The position numbers were made by a program, and so were the translations under genes. The notes beneath the pieces were generated by a model, which saw nothing but the letters and a program-made list of their open reading frames with translations, did no database searches and was not told where the DNA came from. Shown here piece after piece: positions 44,225 through 54,981 of a stretch of 64,000 nucleotides of DNA (within the stretch, counting starts at the first letter, position 1; each line of letters begins with the position of its first letter). Where the stretch lies: contig CAMNSZ010000003.1 of assembly GCA_946557105.1 (NCBI GenBank), positions 185,895 to 249,894 of the forward strand. Reading direction: 5' to 3'. Source of the DNA: an uncultured Lachnospiraceae bacterium (GTDB lineage: Bacteria; Bacillota; Clostridia; Lachnospirales; Lachnospiraceae).

Positions 44225-45391
44225 ACCTGCCGTCAGCTTATCAACCTCGATTACCGCAAAGTAGCTTGCGTTTAGCTCTTGAATTTTGGCAGTTATTGCC
44301 TTAATCAGTTCGTCATCCGCCATTTTGAAGCAGTACGGCACGGCTACGTCAAAAATAATGTTGGTGTGGGTGGGTCCTTTTACTATTCGGAAATCATGCA
44401 TGGTGATGGAGGAATCAAGCTCTGCAATCAGGGAATAAACCTGTTCCTTTAGCTGCATGGTTTCCTCGTCTCCCACACAGACAGGATCCATGTGAATGAC
44501 GGCGCTGCAATGCAGGGTGTCGCGGAGCTTATGTTCTACCAGATCAATTCTGTCGTGCATGGCAAGGACATCATCCTCGGCGGGAACCTCTGCGTGGAGA
44601 GAAATGAGCACTCTGCCCGGGCCATAGTTGTGTACTATCAAATCATGTATGCCTATAATGCCCTCCTGTGAGAGAACAAGGTCATATATCTGCTGTACAA
44701 AGTCAGGGTCGGGCGCCTGCCCTAAAAGAGGGCTTATTGTATCCTTAGCCGCCTGAATACCTGCGTAACAGATAAACAGACCTACAAGTACGCCGCAATA
44801 GCCGTCAATCAGGGCGCCTGTGAAATGGGACACAAGAGTGGTAATTAATACAACCGTGGTGGCGAGAGTGTCGCTCAAGCTGTCGGTTGCAGTGGCGAGC
44901 ATTGCGGCGGAATTGATTTTTTTACCGATTTTACGGTTATATAGAGCCATATAGCATTTGATTAAAATGGATACCAGCAAAATTACTATAATCAGGGGAG
45001 AATAGTCTGCCTTCTGTGGGTGAATAATCTTAAAAAAGGAGCCCTTTATCAGCTCAAAAGCCATAATAAGGATGATAACCGAGACCAGAAGTCCGCAGAT
45101 ATATTCAATTCTGCCGTGTCCGAAGGGATGGTCGGGGTCGGGTTTGTTTCCTGCAATTTTAAAGCCGATGAGGGTGATAATGGAGGAACCGGCGTCCGAA
45201 AGATTATTGAAGGCGTCGGCAGTGATGGCTATGGAGTTACTCACTGCTCCGGCGATAAATTTTCCGGCAAAGAGCAGCACGTTAAAGCAAATCCCGACAA
45301 TACCGCAGAGCATGCCGTAGGCCTGCCGGACGGAAGGGCTTTTGGTGTCTTCATGATTTTTTATAAAAAGTCTTCCCAGTAAGGTTACCAT
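44213..45391 (-). CDS. Cation diffusion facilitator family transporter
   Basis: The 392-residue protein has the CDF layout of six membrane helices and a cytoplasmic ferredoxin-like C-terminal domain that ends about residue 310; a second C-terminal domain extends beyond it. It exports divalent metals by proton antiport. The transmembrane metal site has DxxxD in helix 5 (ATDSLSD), but helix 2 reads N62-x3-D66 (NNLSD) where many family members have H or D, so metal choice is uncertain. Ribosome site GAGGA precedes the ATG at 45391. Confidence 0.9.
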   Translation of the reverse strand: MVTLLGRLFIKNHEDTKSPSVRQAYGMLCGIVGICFNVLLFAGKFIAGAVSNSIAITADAFNNLSDAGSSIITLIGFKIAGNKPDPDHPFGHGRIEYICGLLVSVIILIMAFELIKGSFFKIIHPQKADYSPLIIVILLVSILIKCYMALYNRKIGKKINSAAMLATATDSLSDTLATTVVLITTLVSHFTGALIDGYCGVLVGLFICYAGIQAAKDTISPLLGQAPDPDFVQQIYDLVLSQEGIIGIHDLIVHNYGPGRVLISLHAEVPAEDDVLAMHDRIDLVEHKLRDTLHCSAVIHMDPVCVGDEETMQLKEQVYSLIAELDSSITMHDFRIVKGPTHTNIIFDVAVPYCFKMADDELIKAITAKIQELNASYFAVIEVDKLTAGSLV

Positions 45392-45497
45392 AACAATCCT
45401 CGTTTCTACCCTGTAAGATATTTTTTAGTATATTTATTGTATGGCATTTCTAAATAAAAAACAATCTTTAATTAGACAGAATTGTGGGAAGTTGTTA

Positions 45498-45526
45498 TTG
45501 CATGGGAATAATTTTAAGTGTATAAT
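45498..45526 (+). promoter_or_regulatory. Sigma-A promoter of gpmI
   Basis: TTGCAT (45498-45503), a 17-base spacer and TATAAT (45521-45526), 64 bases before the gpmI start. The rest of the 45392-45589 gap is AT-rich with no gene. Confidence 0.78.
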
Positions 45527-45589
45527 TTGTTATTGAGTGAATACGAAGAGACGGGCTCTGTATATTGGACAGACGGAAATGGAGGAAAT

Positions 45590-47134
45590 ATGATAAGGAA
45601 ACCGGTTGTATTGATGATTATGGACGGCTATGGGCTGAACCAAAAGACAGAGGGAAATGCGGTGGCATTGGCAAAGACCCCTGTGGTAGACAGGCTGATG
45701 AAGGAATATCCTTTTGTTAAGGGTAACGCCAGCGGTATGGCGGTAGGGCTTCCCGACGGACAGATGGGAAATTCCGAGGTAGGTCATCTGAACATGGGCG
45801 CAGGCCGCATCGTATATCAGGAGCTTACCAGAATCACAAAGGAGATACAGGACGGAACCTTTTTTGAAAATCCGGCTTTGTTGAAGGCAGTGGAAAATTG
45901 TAAAAAAAATAATAGCGCCCTGCATTTTATGGGGCTTTTATCCGATGGCGGCGTACACAGCCACAATACTCATCTGTACGGGTTGCTGGAGCTTGCGAAG
46001 AGAAACGGTCTTGAAAAGGTATATGTGCATTGCTTTTTGGACGGACGCGATACACCTCCGGCAAGCGGCAAGGAGTATGCGGAGCAGCTTCGTGACAAAA
46101 TGGAGGAAATCGGCGTAGGTAAGATTGCGTCCGTTATGGGGCGTTACTATGCTATGGATAGGGATAATAACTGGGATCGTGAGAAGCTGGCTTACGACGC
46201 TATGACGAAGGGAGAGGGGCTTTCCGCCGCGTGCGGTATATGCGGTATCCAGAACTCCTACGACAAGGGTGAGACTGATGAGTTTGTAAAGCCTACCGTT
46301 GCAGTGGAGGACGGAAAGCCTGTCGCAGTTATCGAGGACGGGGATAGCGTAGTATTCTTTAATTTCCGTCCGGACAGGGCAAGACAGATTACAAGAGCCT
46401 TTTGTGATGACGATTTCAAAGGCTTTGACAGAGGCTCGCGCAAGGATATTACCTTTATATGTTTCAGCGACTACGACCCCACCATTCAGAATAAGGAGGT
46501 CGCCTTCCACAAGGTGGCAATCACGAATACCTTTGGCGAGTGGCTGGCGGCAAACAATATGACGCAGGCACGAATTGCAGAGACCGAAAAGTATGCGCAT
46601 GTAACCTTCTTCTTTAACGGGGGTGTGGAGGAACCTAACGCAGGGGAGGACAGAATTCTGGTGAATTCTCCCAAGGTGGCAACCTATGATTTGAAGCCGG
46701 AGATGAGTGCTTTCGAGGTGTGCGACAACCTTACCGGTGCAATCCGTTCCGGCAAGTATGACGTGATTATCATTAATTTTGCAAATCCTGATATGGTAGG
46801 ACATACAGGTGTGCTGGAGGCTGCAATCAAGGCTGTGGAGGCCGTTGACGAATGCGTCGGTAAGACTGTTGACGCCATTAAGGAGGTCGGAGGCGTACTC
46901 TTTATCTGCGCCGATCATGGCAATGCGGAGCAGCTTGTGGATTACGAATCCGGCGAACCCTTCACGGCACATACTACCAACGAGGTTCCCTTTATACTTG
47001 TAAACTATGACGAGTCATATACCTTGAGAGAGGGAGGATGTCTTGCCGATATCGTTCCTACTCTGATTGAAATTATGGGTAAGGAGCAGCCAAAGGAGAT
47101 GACGGGAAAATCTCTTTTGGTGAAGAAAGCTTAA
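45590..47134 (+). CDS. gpmI: 2,3-bisphosphoglycerate-independent phosphoglycerate mutase
   Basis: The 514-residue enzyme interconverts 3- and 2-phosphoglycerate. The metal and phosphoserine sites of the alkaline-phosphatase fold are present: D12 (MIMDGYG), catalytic S62 (QMGNSEVGHLNMG), DGRDTPP, GRYYAMDRDNNW, HTGVLEAA and CADHGNAE. The frame is open upstream to 45518 but the ribosome site GGAGG at 45581-45585 sets the start at 45590. It is the first gene of a glycolytic pair with eno. Confidence 0.97.
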   Translation: MIRKPVVLMIMDGYGLNQKTEGNAVALAKTPVVDRLMKEYPFVKGNASGMAVGLPDGQMGNSEVGHLNMGAGRIVYQELTRITKEIQDGTFFENPALLKAVENCKKNNSALHFMGLLSDGGVHSHNTHLYGLLELAKRNGLEKVYVHCFLDGRDTPPASGKEYAEQLRDKMEEIGVGKIASVMGRYYAMDRDNNWDREKLAYDAMTKGEGLSAACGICGIQNSYDKGETDEFVKPTVAVEDGKPVAVIEDGDSVVFFNFRPDRARQITRAFCDDDFKGFDRGSRKDITFICFSDYDPTIQNKEVAFHKVAITNTFGEWLAANNMTQARIAETEKYAHVTFFFNGGVEEPNAGEDRILVNSPKVATYDLKPEMSAFEVCDNLTGAIRSGKYDVIIINFANPDMVGHTGVLEAAIKAVEAVDECVGKTVDAIKEVGGVLFICADHGNAEQLVDYESGEPFTAHTTNEVPFILVNYDESYTLREGGCLADIVPTLIEIMGKEQPKEMTGKSLLVKKA

Positions 47135-47151
47135 AGAAAAGAAGAATAGAG

Positions 47152-48529
<1,378 letters not shown>

Positions 48530-48591
48530 TGTGTTGAATTTCCGTATGACGGGAGCGGTGATTATGTTGCAGAATATTTTGGAAAAAGTAG

Positions 48592-48620
48592 TTGTGTTTT
48601 CGTTAATTTTATGGTACTAT
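48592..48620 (+). promoter_or_regulatory. Candidate promoter of secG
   Basis: TTGTGT (48592-48597), a 17-base spacer and TACTAT (48615-48620), 30 bases before the secG start. Confidence 0.55.
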
Positions 48621-48649
48621 GATTAATGCGTGACATTAGGAGGTGTGAG

Positions 48650-48889
48650 ATGGCAGCGTTAAAGATAGTGCTTACGGTTATTTTCATATTTGTTTGTATA
48701 ATGCTTGTAGTGTTGGTATTAATGCAGGAGGGCAAGTCCGCGGGTCTTGGTTCTATCAGCGGTGCGGCGGAGACTTACTGGGGTAAGAATAAGGGGCGTT
48801 CTATGGAAGGTCTGTTAGTAAAGCTTACCAAGGGCTTAGCCGTGCTGTTCATAGTTTTGGCGGCGGTATTGAACCTTAACGTATTTTAA
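48650..48889 (+). CDS. secG: Protein translocase subunit SecG
   Basis: The 79-residue protein has two membrane helices and the SecG signature LVLMQEGKSAGLGSISGAAETYWGKNKGRS. It assists SecYE in protein export. TAGGAGGTG precedes the ATG at 48650; the in-frame ATG at 48626 lies before that site. The secG-rnr-smpB order is common in Firmicutes. Confidence 0.95.
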   Translation: MAALKIVLTVIFIFVCIMLVVLVLMQEGKSAGLGSISGAAETYWGKNKGRSMEGLLVKLTKGLAVLFIVLAAVLNLNVF

Positions 48890-48905
48890 GCAGAAAGCAA
48901 TGATA

Positions 48906-48935
48906 AAACACTCTTGTGACAAAGGGTGTTTTTTT
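48906..48935 (+). terminator. Terminator-like hairpin between secG and rnr
   Basis: AAACACTCTT (48906-48915) pairs with AAGGGTGTTT (48922-48931), 10 bp with one G-U pair, followed by a run of Ts. rnr starts 25 bases later without an obvious own promoter, so it may be a partial terminator. Confidence 0.8.
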
Positions 48936-48959
48936 GTTGACGGGAATATGGGGGTATAA

Positions 48960-51143
48960 ATGGAAAACGAAAAAAATCAAATTGATATAGATGAAAAACG
49001 TAAAAAAGTGATTTGCGACCTTATGCAGGACGAGCTCTATGTTCCCATGAAGGAAAAGGAGCTTGCCATGTTTTTGTCGGTTGCGAAAGAGGACAGAGAT
49101 AAGTTCCATAGAATATTGCAGGAGCTTTTAAATGAGGGCAGACTTACCGTTACGGGGAAAGGAAAATACAAAAAGGCTGACGGAAGGCTGCTTACGGGAA
49201 CCTTTGTGGGTAACGCCAAGGGTTTTGGCTTTGTGGAGATTGAAGGACGGGAAGAGGATCTTTTTATCCCCGAGGACAAGGTAAACGGCGCCTTTCACAA
49301 GGACACGGTTCAGGTGGCGCTGCTTGCGGAAAAGAACGGTAAGAGACAGGAAGCGCAGGTTATAAGCGTGCTTTTAAGAGGAATGACGCAGGTAGTGGGA
49401 ACATATGAGCGCTCCCGCAATAATTTTGGATTTGTAGTTCCGGACAACGGGAAGCTGGCACAGGATATTTTTGTACCAAAGGAGCGTTCTAAGGGCGCTA
49501 TGAGCGGGCATAAGGTGGTAGTGGAGATTACCGATTACGGCACTGACAGGAGAAGCCCCGAGGGTAAGGTGGTGGAAATACTGGGGCACATCAACGACCC
49601 GGGCGTGGATATTATGTCCATTGTGAGAGGCTATGAGCTCCCGGTGGAGTTTGGTGAAAAAATTATGAATCAGGCGGAACGCGTTCCTTCTGAGGTATCC
49701 GAGGCAGACATACTGGGGCGTAGAGATTTGCGCGATATGGTAATGGTTACGATTGACGGCGAGGATGCGAAGGATTTGGATGATGCGGTAAGCGTGAGCT
49801 TTGACGGGGAGAAATATCGTTTGGGCGTGCACATTGCGGATGTGACTAATTATGTGCAGGAAAATTCCGCGTTGGATAGGGAGGCCCTGAAAAGAGGAAC
49901 CAGCGTTTATCTGGTGGACAGGGTGATTCCCATGCTGCCGCATGCTCTCTCCAACGGTATATGCTCCCTGAACGAGGGCGTGGACAGGCTTGCGCTAAGC
50001 TGTCTGATGACCGTGGACGGGCGGGGAGAGATTGTGGATTACGAAATCTGCGAATCCGTTATCAACGTAAATAAGCGCATGTCCTACACGGCGGTAAAAA
50101 ATATCTTGGAGGATGAGACTATTGTGGAAAAGGAGGATGCGTATAAGGAATACGCCCCTCTGGTACTCATGTTCAGGCAGATGGAGGAGCTTGCCGCGAT
50201 TCTGAGAGGGAAGCGTAGGAAGAGAGGATCCATTGATTTTGATTTTCCGGAATGTAAAATCATACTCAACAGGGAGGGTCAGCCTTTGGAAATCAAGCCC
50301 TATGAGAGAAACGTGGCGACCAGAATCATCGAAGATTTTATGCTGGCGGCAAACGAGACGGTGGCGGAGCATTTTTATTGGCAGGAGCTGCCCTTTGTGT
50401 ATCGTGTGCACGGAGTGCCGGATGCGGAGCGAATACAGAGACTTTCTACCTTTATCAATAATTTCGGCTATTACATGAAGACCTTTGACAAAAAAGGAAG
50501 TAAGACCGGAAACGAGGAGATTCATCCCAAGGAAATTCAGAAGCTTCTTGATAAGATTGCGGGAACTAACGAGGAGGCTATGATAAGCAGGCTCACCCTG
50601 CGCAGCATGAAGCAGGCGAAATATAGTGTGGAGAGCAGCGGACATTTCGGGCTTGCCTGTCAGTTTTACTGCCATTTTACTTCTCCGATTCGCCGCTATC
50701 CCGACTTGCAGATTCACCGTATTATCAAGGAGCAGTTAAGAGGGCGGCTGGGTGAGGACAGGATAGCCCACTATCGGGAAATACTTCCCGAGGTGGCAAA
50801 GCACTCTTCCGAGACGGAGCGCAGGGCGGACGAGGCCGAGAGAGAAACGGATAAGCTAAAAAAGGTGGAATATATGGAAGAGCGTATAGGAGAAAGCTTT
50901 TCCGGAGTAGTTTCGGGAGTTACGGGCTGGGGCATTTATGTGGAGCTTGAAAATACGGTGGAGGGTCTGGTACATGTGTCAAAGCTGCCCGGCGATTACT
51001 ATTATTATAACGAGAGCACCTACGAGATGGTGGGGGAGGCGACCGGACGGGTTTATAAGCTGGGAATGCCAGTCAGAGTCAGGGTAGATGACTGTGATAA
51101 AATGACCAGAACCATTGATTTTTCACTGGTAAGGGAGGGATAG
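48960..51143 (+). CDS. rnr: Ribonuclease R
   Basis: The 727-residue exoribonuclease has an N-terminal helix-turn-helix-like domain, two cold-shock domains ([20 protein letters not shown] and the following [10 protein letters not shown]), the RNB catalytic domain ([14 protein letters not shown] with the metal-binding aspartates, [16 protein letters not shown]) and a C-terminal S1 domain ([15 protein letters not shown]). RNase R degrades structured RNA 3' to 5' and acts with tmRNA/SmpB in clearing non-stop mRNA. smpB follows after two bases. Confidence 0.97.
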   Translation: MENEKNQIDIDEKRKKVICDLMQDELYVPMKEKELAMFLSVAKEDRDKFHRILQELLNEGRLTVTGKGKYKKADGRLLTGTFVGNAKGFGFVEIEGREEDLFIPEDKVNGAFHKDTVQVALLAEKNGKRQEAQVISVLLRGMTQVVGTYERSRNNFGFVVPDNGKLAQDIFVPKERSKGAMSGHKVVVEITDYGTDRRSPEGKVVEILGHINDPGVDIMSIVRGYELPVEFGEKIMNQAERVPSEVSEADILGRRDLRDMVMVTIDGEDAKDLDDAVSVSFDGEKYRLGVHIADVTNYVQENSALDREALKRGTSVYLVDRVIPMLPHALSNGICSLNEGVDRLALSCLMTVDGRGEIVDYEICESVINVNKRMSYTAVKNILEDETIVEKEDAYKEYAPLVLMFRQMEELAAILRGKRRKRGSIDFDFPECKIILNREGQPLEIKPYERNVATRIIEDFMLAANETVAEHFYWQELPFVYRVHGVPDAERIQRLSTFINNFGYYMKTFDKKGSKTGNEEIHPKEIQKLLDKIAGTNEEAMISRLTLRSMKQAKYSVESSGHFGLACQFYCHFTSPIRRYPDLQIHRIIKEQLRGRLGEDRIAHYREILPEVAKHSSETERRADEAERETDKLKKVEYMEERIGESFSGVVSGVTGWGIYVELENTVEGLVHVSKLPGDYYYYNESTYEMVGEATGRVYKLGMPVRVRVDDCDKMTRTIDFSLVREG

Positions 51144-51145
51144 CG

Positions 51146-51619
51146 ATGACAAAGAAGGAAACGCAGAAGCTGATTGCCAACAATAAAAAGGCATTCCATG
51201 ATTTTTTCATAGACGAGACCTACGAGGCGGGGATTGCTCTCCACGGCACGGAGGTGAAGTCAATGCGTATGGGCAAGTGCAGCATAAAGGAGAGCTTTAT
51301 CCGTATTGAGGACGGAGAGGTGTTTGTGTATGGTATGCATGTGAGCCCTTATGAGAAGGGAAATATATTCAACAAGGACCCCCTGCGGACCAAAAAGCTT
51401 TTGATGCATAAGTACGAGATTAACAAGCTGCAGGGAAAGATAAAAGAAAAGGGCTACACGCTTGTTCCTCTACAGGTATATTTTAAGGAAGGAAAGGTCA
51501 AGGTGGAGGTGGGGCTGGCGCGAGGTAAGAAGCTTTATGACAAACGTCAGGATATCGCGAAAAAAGACCAAAGACGGGAGGCGGAGAAAGAATTTAAGAT
51601 AAGGAATCTGAACGTTTAA
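51146..51619 (+). CDS. smpB: SsrA-binding protein SmpB
   Basis: The 157-residue protein has the SmpB motifs [59 protein letters not shown] and the basic tail. It binds tmRNA and positions it in stalled ribosomes. It follows rnr by two bases; the tmRNA gene itself lies about 3.4 kb downstream at 54982. Confidence 0.97.
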   Translation: MTKKETQKLIANNKKAFHDFFIDETYEAGIALHGTEVKSMRMGKCSIKESFIRIEDGEVFVYGMHVSPYEKGNIFNKDPLRTKKLLMHKYEINKLQGKIKEKGYTLVPLQVYFKEGKVKVEVGLARGKKLYDKRQDIAKKDQRREAEKEFKIRNLNV

Positions 51620-51639
51620 GGAAGTATGAAAATAGGAGA

Positions 51640-51669
51640 AAAGCTCTGTGGTGTGCCAGAGCTTTTTTT
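51640..51669 (+). terminator. Terminator of secG-rnr-smpB
   Basis: AAAGCTCTG pairs with CAGAGCTTT around an 8-base loop, then TTTTTT. It is 21 bases after the smpB stop. Confidence 0.9.
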
Positions 51670-51708
51670 CTGTTGCTTTGAAGATGACAGACAATGGCAG
51701 AGTGTCTT

Positions 51709-51933
51709 TGCAGATGCAATATTTTCCCGCAGCCAGTCACAATACCTGTGAGCCGTTATCCGCACAAGCTATGCCCGCACATTATCGGGATATTTTCCAT
51801 GCCATAGGGCTGCGGTTGCGGCAAGGAAGGCTTCTTGTGTAATGTCTTCGGCAATATGTGTGTTTTCGGTCTTCTTTATGGCAGGTGAGTATAGCTTGTC
51901 AACATATTTTGTCAAATCATAATTTGTGTTCAT
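51709..51933 (-). pseudogene. Broken ECF-type sigma factor gene (region 2 only, amber stop)
   Basis: From ATG 51933 the minus strand reads MNTNYDLTKYVDKLYSPAIK, then THIAEDITQEAFLAATAALW, a sigma-70 region 2 sequence. It then meets TAG at 51769-51771. The same frame continues after the stop with LVRITAHRYCDWLREN, which fits the expected AWL-x-RI...CDWLRE segment of such factors, so one base change (Trp to stop) broke it. Region 4 is absent: the frame runs on into the smpB terminator. The gene is thus both nonsense-mutated and truncated. A promoter would lie in 51934-52000. Confidence 0.7.
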
Positions 51934-51944
51934 TATATTACCTC

Positions 51945-51957
51945 GGAAGCGCTTTCA
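51945..51957. promoter_or_regulatory. cre-like palindrome (possible CcpA site)
   Basis: GGAAGCGCTTTCA, read on the minus strand as TGAAAGCGCTTCC, resembles the catabolite-responsive element consensus TGNAANCGNWNNCW. It lies 217 bases before an orphan sugar-type binding-protein gene and just before the broken sigma gene. Confidence 0.45.
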
Positions 51958-52173
51958 CATATAAAGTCGGAAAAAGAGGAGAATGGTTCGTCAATATGCT
52001 ATAAAAAGTTAAATTAAATATATGCCAGCTTATAATTTGCCGCAACTCAAATTTTATACTGTAGGAATTGCGTTGCGCTAAAAGATATCCTTGAATAATA
52101 GAAACAGTAAGAGTAAAATAATCTTATGGTAATGAAAATTATGGAAAATATTAAACGGCGGGAAGTGACGGAT

Positions 52174-53448
52174 ATGAAAATATTGAGCAATAATATAGTA
52201 AAGGGAGTATTGGCGGCGGGAACCTTGGCAACAGCCATGCTTTTGACAGGCTGCGGCAGTACAAAGAGTCTGGCTCCGGCAACGGTCAAGCTCTCCGTTT
52301 GGTGCGACGAACGGAATCATAGTCTTATAAACGAAATTATAACTGATTTTAAAGAGGAGTATGAGGGGGAGGCGCTGTTTGACATTACGGTCAGCGACGA
52401 AAGCGAGCTTACCTGTAAGGAGACCGTGCTAGCGAATCCCGAGGCAGCGGCGGATGTTTTTACTTTTGCTGACGACCAGCTGGAGGAGATGTGGCGCGCG
52501 GGGGCGCTTTTGGAGATAACAGAGAATACCGAGAGCATAATTGCAGCCAACGGAGGAGAGGATTCGGGAGCCTGCCGCGCAGCGATGCGTGAGGGCAAGC
52601 TGTTCGGATATCCGGAGACTGCGGGAAACGGATATTTTTTGTTCTATAACTCTGCATATTTTACCGAGGAGGATATCAGGAGTCTGGATACGATTCTTGA
52701 CATATGTGCGGCAAACAATAAGAAAATGGTTATGGACTTTAACAGCGGATGGTATATTTACTCTTTTTTCAGAGGCGCGGGGCTGGAGCTTGGCTGTAAT
52801 GAAGACGGGGTTACCAATTATTGTAACTGGAATGCAACGGATACTGCATATAAAGGGGTGGACGTTGCCGAGGCAATGCTTCGGATAGCGGCTCATAAGG
52901 GATTTAAGAGCTGTAATGACGCACAATTCATAGAGGGATTAAAGGATGGCAGCATTATTGCGGGAATAAACGGCGCATGGAATGTGACTTATGTGGAACC
53001 GGCTTTCGGAGAGAATTATGCGGCCGCTATGCTGCCCTGTTATACTGTTTGCGGCGACGAGGTTCAGATGTGCAGTTTTCTAGGGTACAAGCTGGTGGGC
53101 GTTAATGCATATTCCCAAAATCCGGATTGGGCGATGAAGCTTGCAGAGAAAATAACCTCTGAAGAATATCAGATAAAGCGATTTGAGGCTGTGGGGGAAT
53201 GCCCTTCCAATATCTATGCGGCTGACTCCAAAGCCGTTCAGGCAGCTCCGGCTATTGCGGCTCTTTCCAGACAATCACAGTACGGATACACCCAGAATGT
53301 GGCGAATACCTTTTGGGATCCCTCTGCAATTTTCGGGATAACTATCGCGGGAGGGAATCCTGACAATCAGGATTTGCAGACGCTTTTGGACACAATGGTG
53401 GATGGTATAACTGCTCCGCCTGAAATTTATAAATCTGGTGAGAAGTAG
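52174..53448 (+). CDS. Orphan extracellular solute-binding lipoprotein (sugar ABC type)
   Basis: The 424-residue protein has a lipoprotein signal with lipobox LTGC (C27). The mature part is a type 1 sugar-binding fold (KLSVWCDERN start, DVFTFADDQLEEMWRAGALLEIT, AGINGAWNVTYVE, ITSEEYQIKRFEAVGECPSN). No permease or ATPase lies nearby. Start ATG 52174 is preferred over 52126 and 52135 because it gives a clean signal peptide. A TGCTATAAA at 51997-52005 may be its -10. The HD-GYP gene follows after 61 bases. Confidence 0.85.
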   Translation: MKILSNNIVKGVLAAGTLATAMLLTGCGSTKSLAPATVKLSVWCDERNHSLINEIITDFKEEYEGEALFDITVSDESELTCKETVLANPEAAADVFTFADDQLEEMWRAGALLEITENTESIIAANGGEDSGACRAAMREGKLFGYPETAGNGYFLFYNSAYFTEEDIRSLDTILDICAANNKKMVMDFNSGWYIYSFFRGAGLELGCNEDGVTNYCNWNATDTAYKGVDVAEAMLRIAAHKGFKSCNDAQFIEGLKDGSIIAGINGAWNVTYVEPAFGENYAAAMLPCYTVCGDEVQMCSFLGYKLVGVNAYSQNPDWAMKLAEKITSEEYQIKRFEAVGECPSNIYAADSKAVQAAPAIAALSRQSQYGYTQNVANTFWDPSAIFGITIAGGNPDNQDLQTLLDTMVDGITAPPEIYKSGEK

Positions 53449-53509
53449 TTGACAATTTGCTGCAAGCAGCTGCGCCTGCGTAGAAAACGCTTTGGAATGG
53501 AGATGTTTT

Positions 53510-54856
53510 ATGAACATAGTTAAGCGTATTCCCTTTCGGATTTTTTTGTTAGTGCTTTTGGCGGGAATTATGGGCCTTATCGGTATTTTTATTATGCGGC
53601 ACAATATTGTAAAAATATCCGAAAACTATGAACGTCTGATGGAGGAGAACCTTAGGGACAGGTTTGATATGTCGGAGCTGAGTAATCTTATGTATAGCCA
53701 TCAGGCGCTTATATCAAGACATGTCCTTATGGCTTCTGCCGAAGAAATGGAAGGTCTGGAGAAGGAAGCGGAAGAGCTTTACAACCTTATTATGGGTAAG
53801 CTGACAGAAATGGGAGTTCATATTGCCGAAAACAAAAAGGAACAGTATTATCATAAGGTGTATTCGGACATAGTTAATTATTTTAAGAACGTTGACATTG
53901 TATTTCAGATGAGTAAGGCGGGAAATACGGCGACGGCCAACTATTACATATCATCGGTTATGACGGATTATATTAATAATATTAACAAAAATATTGATAA
54001 TATGGACGGCTTCATATCTGAGGAGATGCAAGAGGCAAAAAGGCGTATGAGCCAAAGCTTAGAGATAGCCAGAACCAGTGAAATTGTCTGTGTTGCCTGT
54101 GTGGTTGTGGTGATGATAGTCTGTATGATATTATGTACAAATATGACTTCGCGTCTGGAAAATTATAAGAATCAGCTTGAGATAGAGGTTGAGAGAAAGC
54201 AGAGGCAGCTTATCAAACATAATCGGAAGATGCTTGCCATGCAGGATAACATTATCATCGGAATGGCAAATTTGATTGAGAGCCGTGACGGTGATACCGG
54301 CGGTCATATCAAACGCACAAGTAAGTATGTTGAGCTGCTGGCACGGAAGGTGCAAAGTGAAGGATATTTTGCGGATATTGTGACAGACGATTATATAGAG
54401 CTTTTGACAAAGGCTGCGCCTATGCACGATATTGGAAAGATATCCGTTCCCGATAATATTTTGAGGAAGCCGGGAAAGCTGACAGACGAGGAATTTGACT
54501 GTATGAAGCAGCACACCTCAAAGGGAAAAGAAATTATTTATAATATATTGGGAAATATTGAAGAGCAGGAATATATAGAAATTGCGGCGCAGATTGTGTC
54601 GGGGCATCATGAAAAGTGGGATGGAAGCGGTTATCCCGAAGGGCTTAAGGGCGAACAGATTCCTCTCTGTGCAAGAATTATGGCGGTTGCCGATGTGTTT
54701 GACGCCCTTATATCAAAACGTTGCTATAAGGAACCCTTTGCGGCGGACAAGGCTTTTGAAATTATAGAAGCGTCGGGAGGTTCTCACTTTGACCCGCAGC
54801 TTGCCAAATTTTTTATAGATATGAGAGCGGACATAGAGAGTGTTATAAGGGAATAG
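53510..54856 (+). CDS. Membrane HD-GYP protein, predicted c-di-GMP phosphodiesterase
   Basis: The 448-residue protein has two membrane helices (about 10-30 and 195-220) that bracket a four-helix extracytoplasmic sensor, followed by a short coiled coil and an HD-GYP domain. Catalytic HD is at H306-D307 (HDIGK), with downstream GHHEKWDGSGYP and ARIMAVADVFDAL, so all metal ligands appear intact. It would hydrolyse c-di-GMP in response to an outside signal. It directly follows an orphan binding-protein gene, which could present the ligand (inference). Start at 53510 after GGAG. Confidence 0.9.
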   Translation: MNIVKRIPFRIFLLVLLAGIMGLIGIFIMRHNIVKISENYERLMEENLRDRFDMSELSNLMYSHQALISRHVLMASAEEMEGLEKEAEELYNLIMGKLTEMGVHIAENKKEQYYHKVYSDIVNYFKNVDIVFQMSKAGNTATANYYISSVMTDYINNINKNIDNMDGFISEEMQEAKRRMSQSLEIARTSEIVCVACVVVVMIVCMILCTNMTSRLENYKNQLEIEVERKQRQLIKHNRKMLAMQDNIIIGMANLIESRDGDTGGHIKRTSKYVELLARKVQSEGYFADIVTDDYIELLTKAAPMHDIGKISVPDNILRKPGKLTDEEFDCMKQHTSKGKEIIYNILGNIEEQEYIEIAAQIVSGHHEKWDGSGYPEGLKGEQIPLCARIMAVADVFDALISKRCYKEPFAADKAFEIIEASGGSHFDPQLAKFFIDMRADIESVIRE

Positions 54857-54889
54857 CCATACGGAAAAATTTACCGCAAAATATGATGG

Positions 54890-54918
54890 TTGACATCCGG
54901 TAGAGAATCTTTTATACT
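54890..54918 (+). promoter_or_regulatory. Consensus sigma-A promoter of ssrA
   Basis: TTGACA (54890-54895), 17-base spacer, TATACT (54913-54918), 63 bases before the mature tmRNA 5' end. Confidence 0.88.
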
Positions 54919-54981
54919 TATCGTGTAAGAACAATCAACCTTTACACAAGCGTGACGGCATGTACGTCACAGGAATATTCA

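Noticed and set aside
45938..46972. 344-residue minus-strand open frame opposite gpmI
   Set aside because: It lies wholly inside gpmI, which has intact catalytic motifs; there is no upstream ribosome site and the composition is that of a shadow frame.
51648..51842. 64-residue plus-strand frame after smpB
   Set aside because: It overlaps the smpB terminator and is the antisense of the broken sigma factor, which gives a meaningful protein on the other strand.
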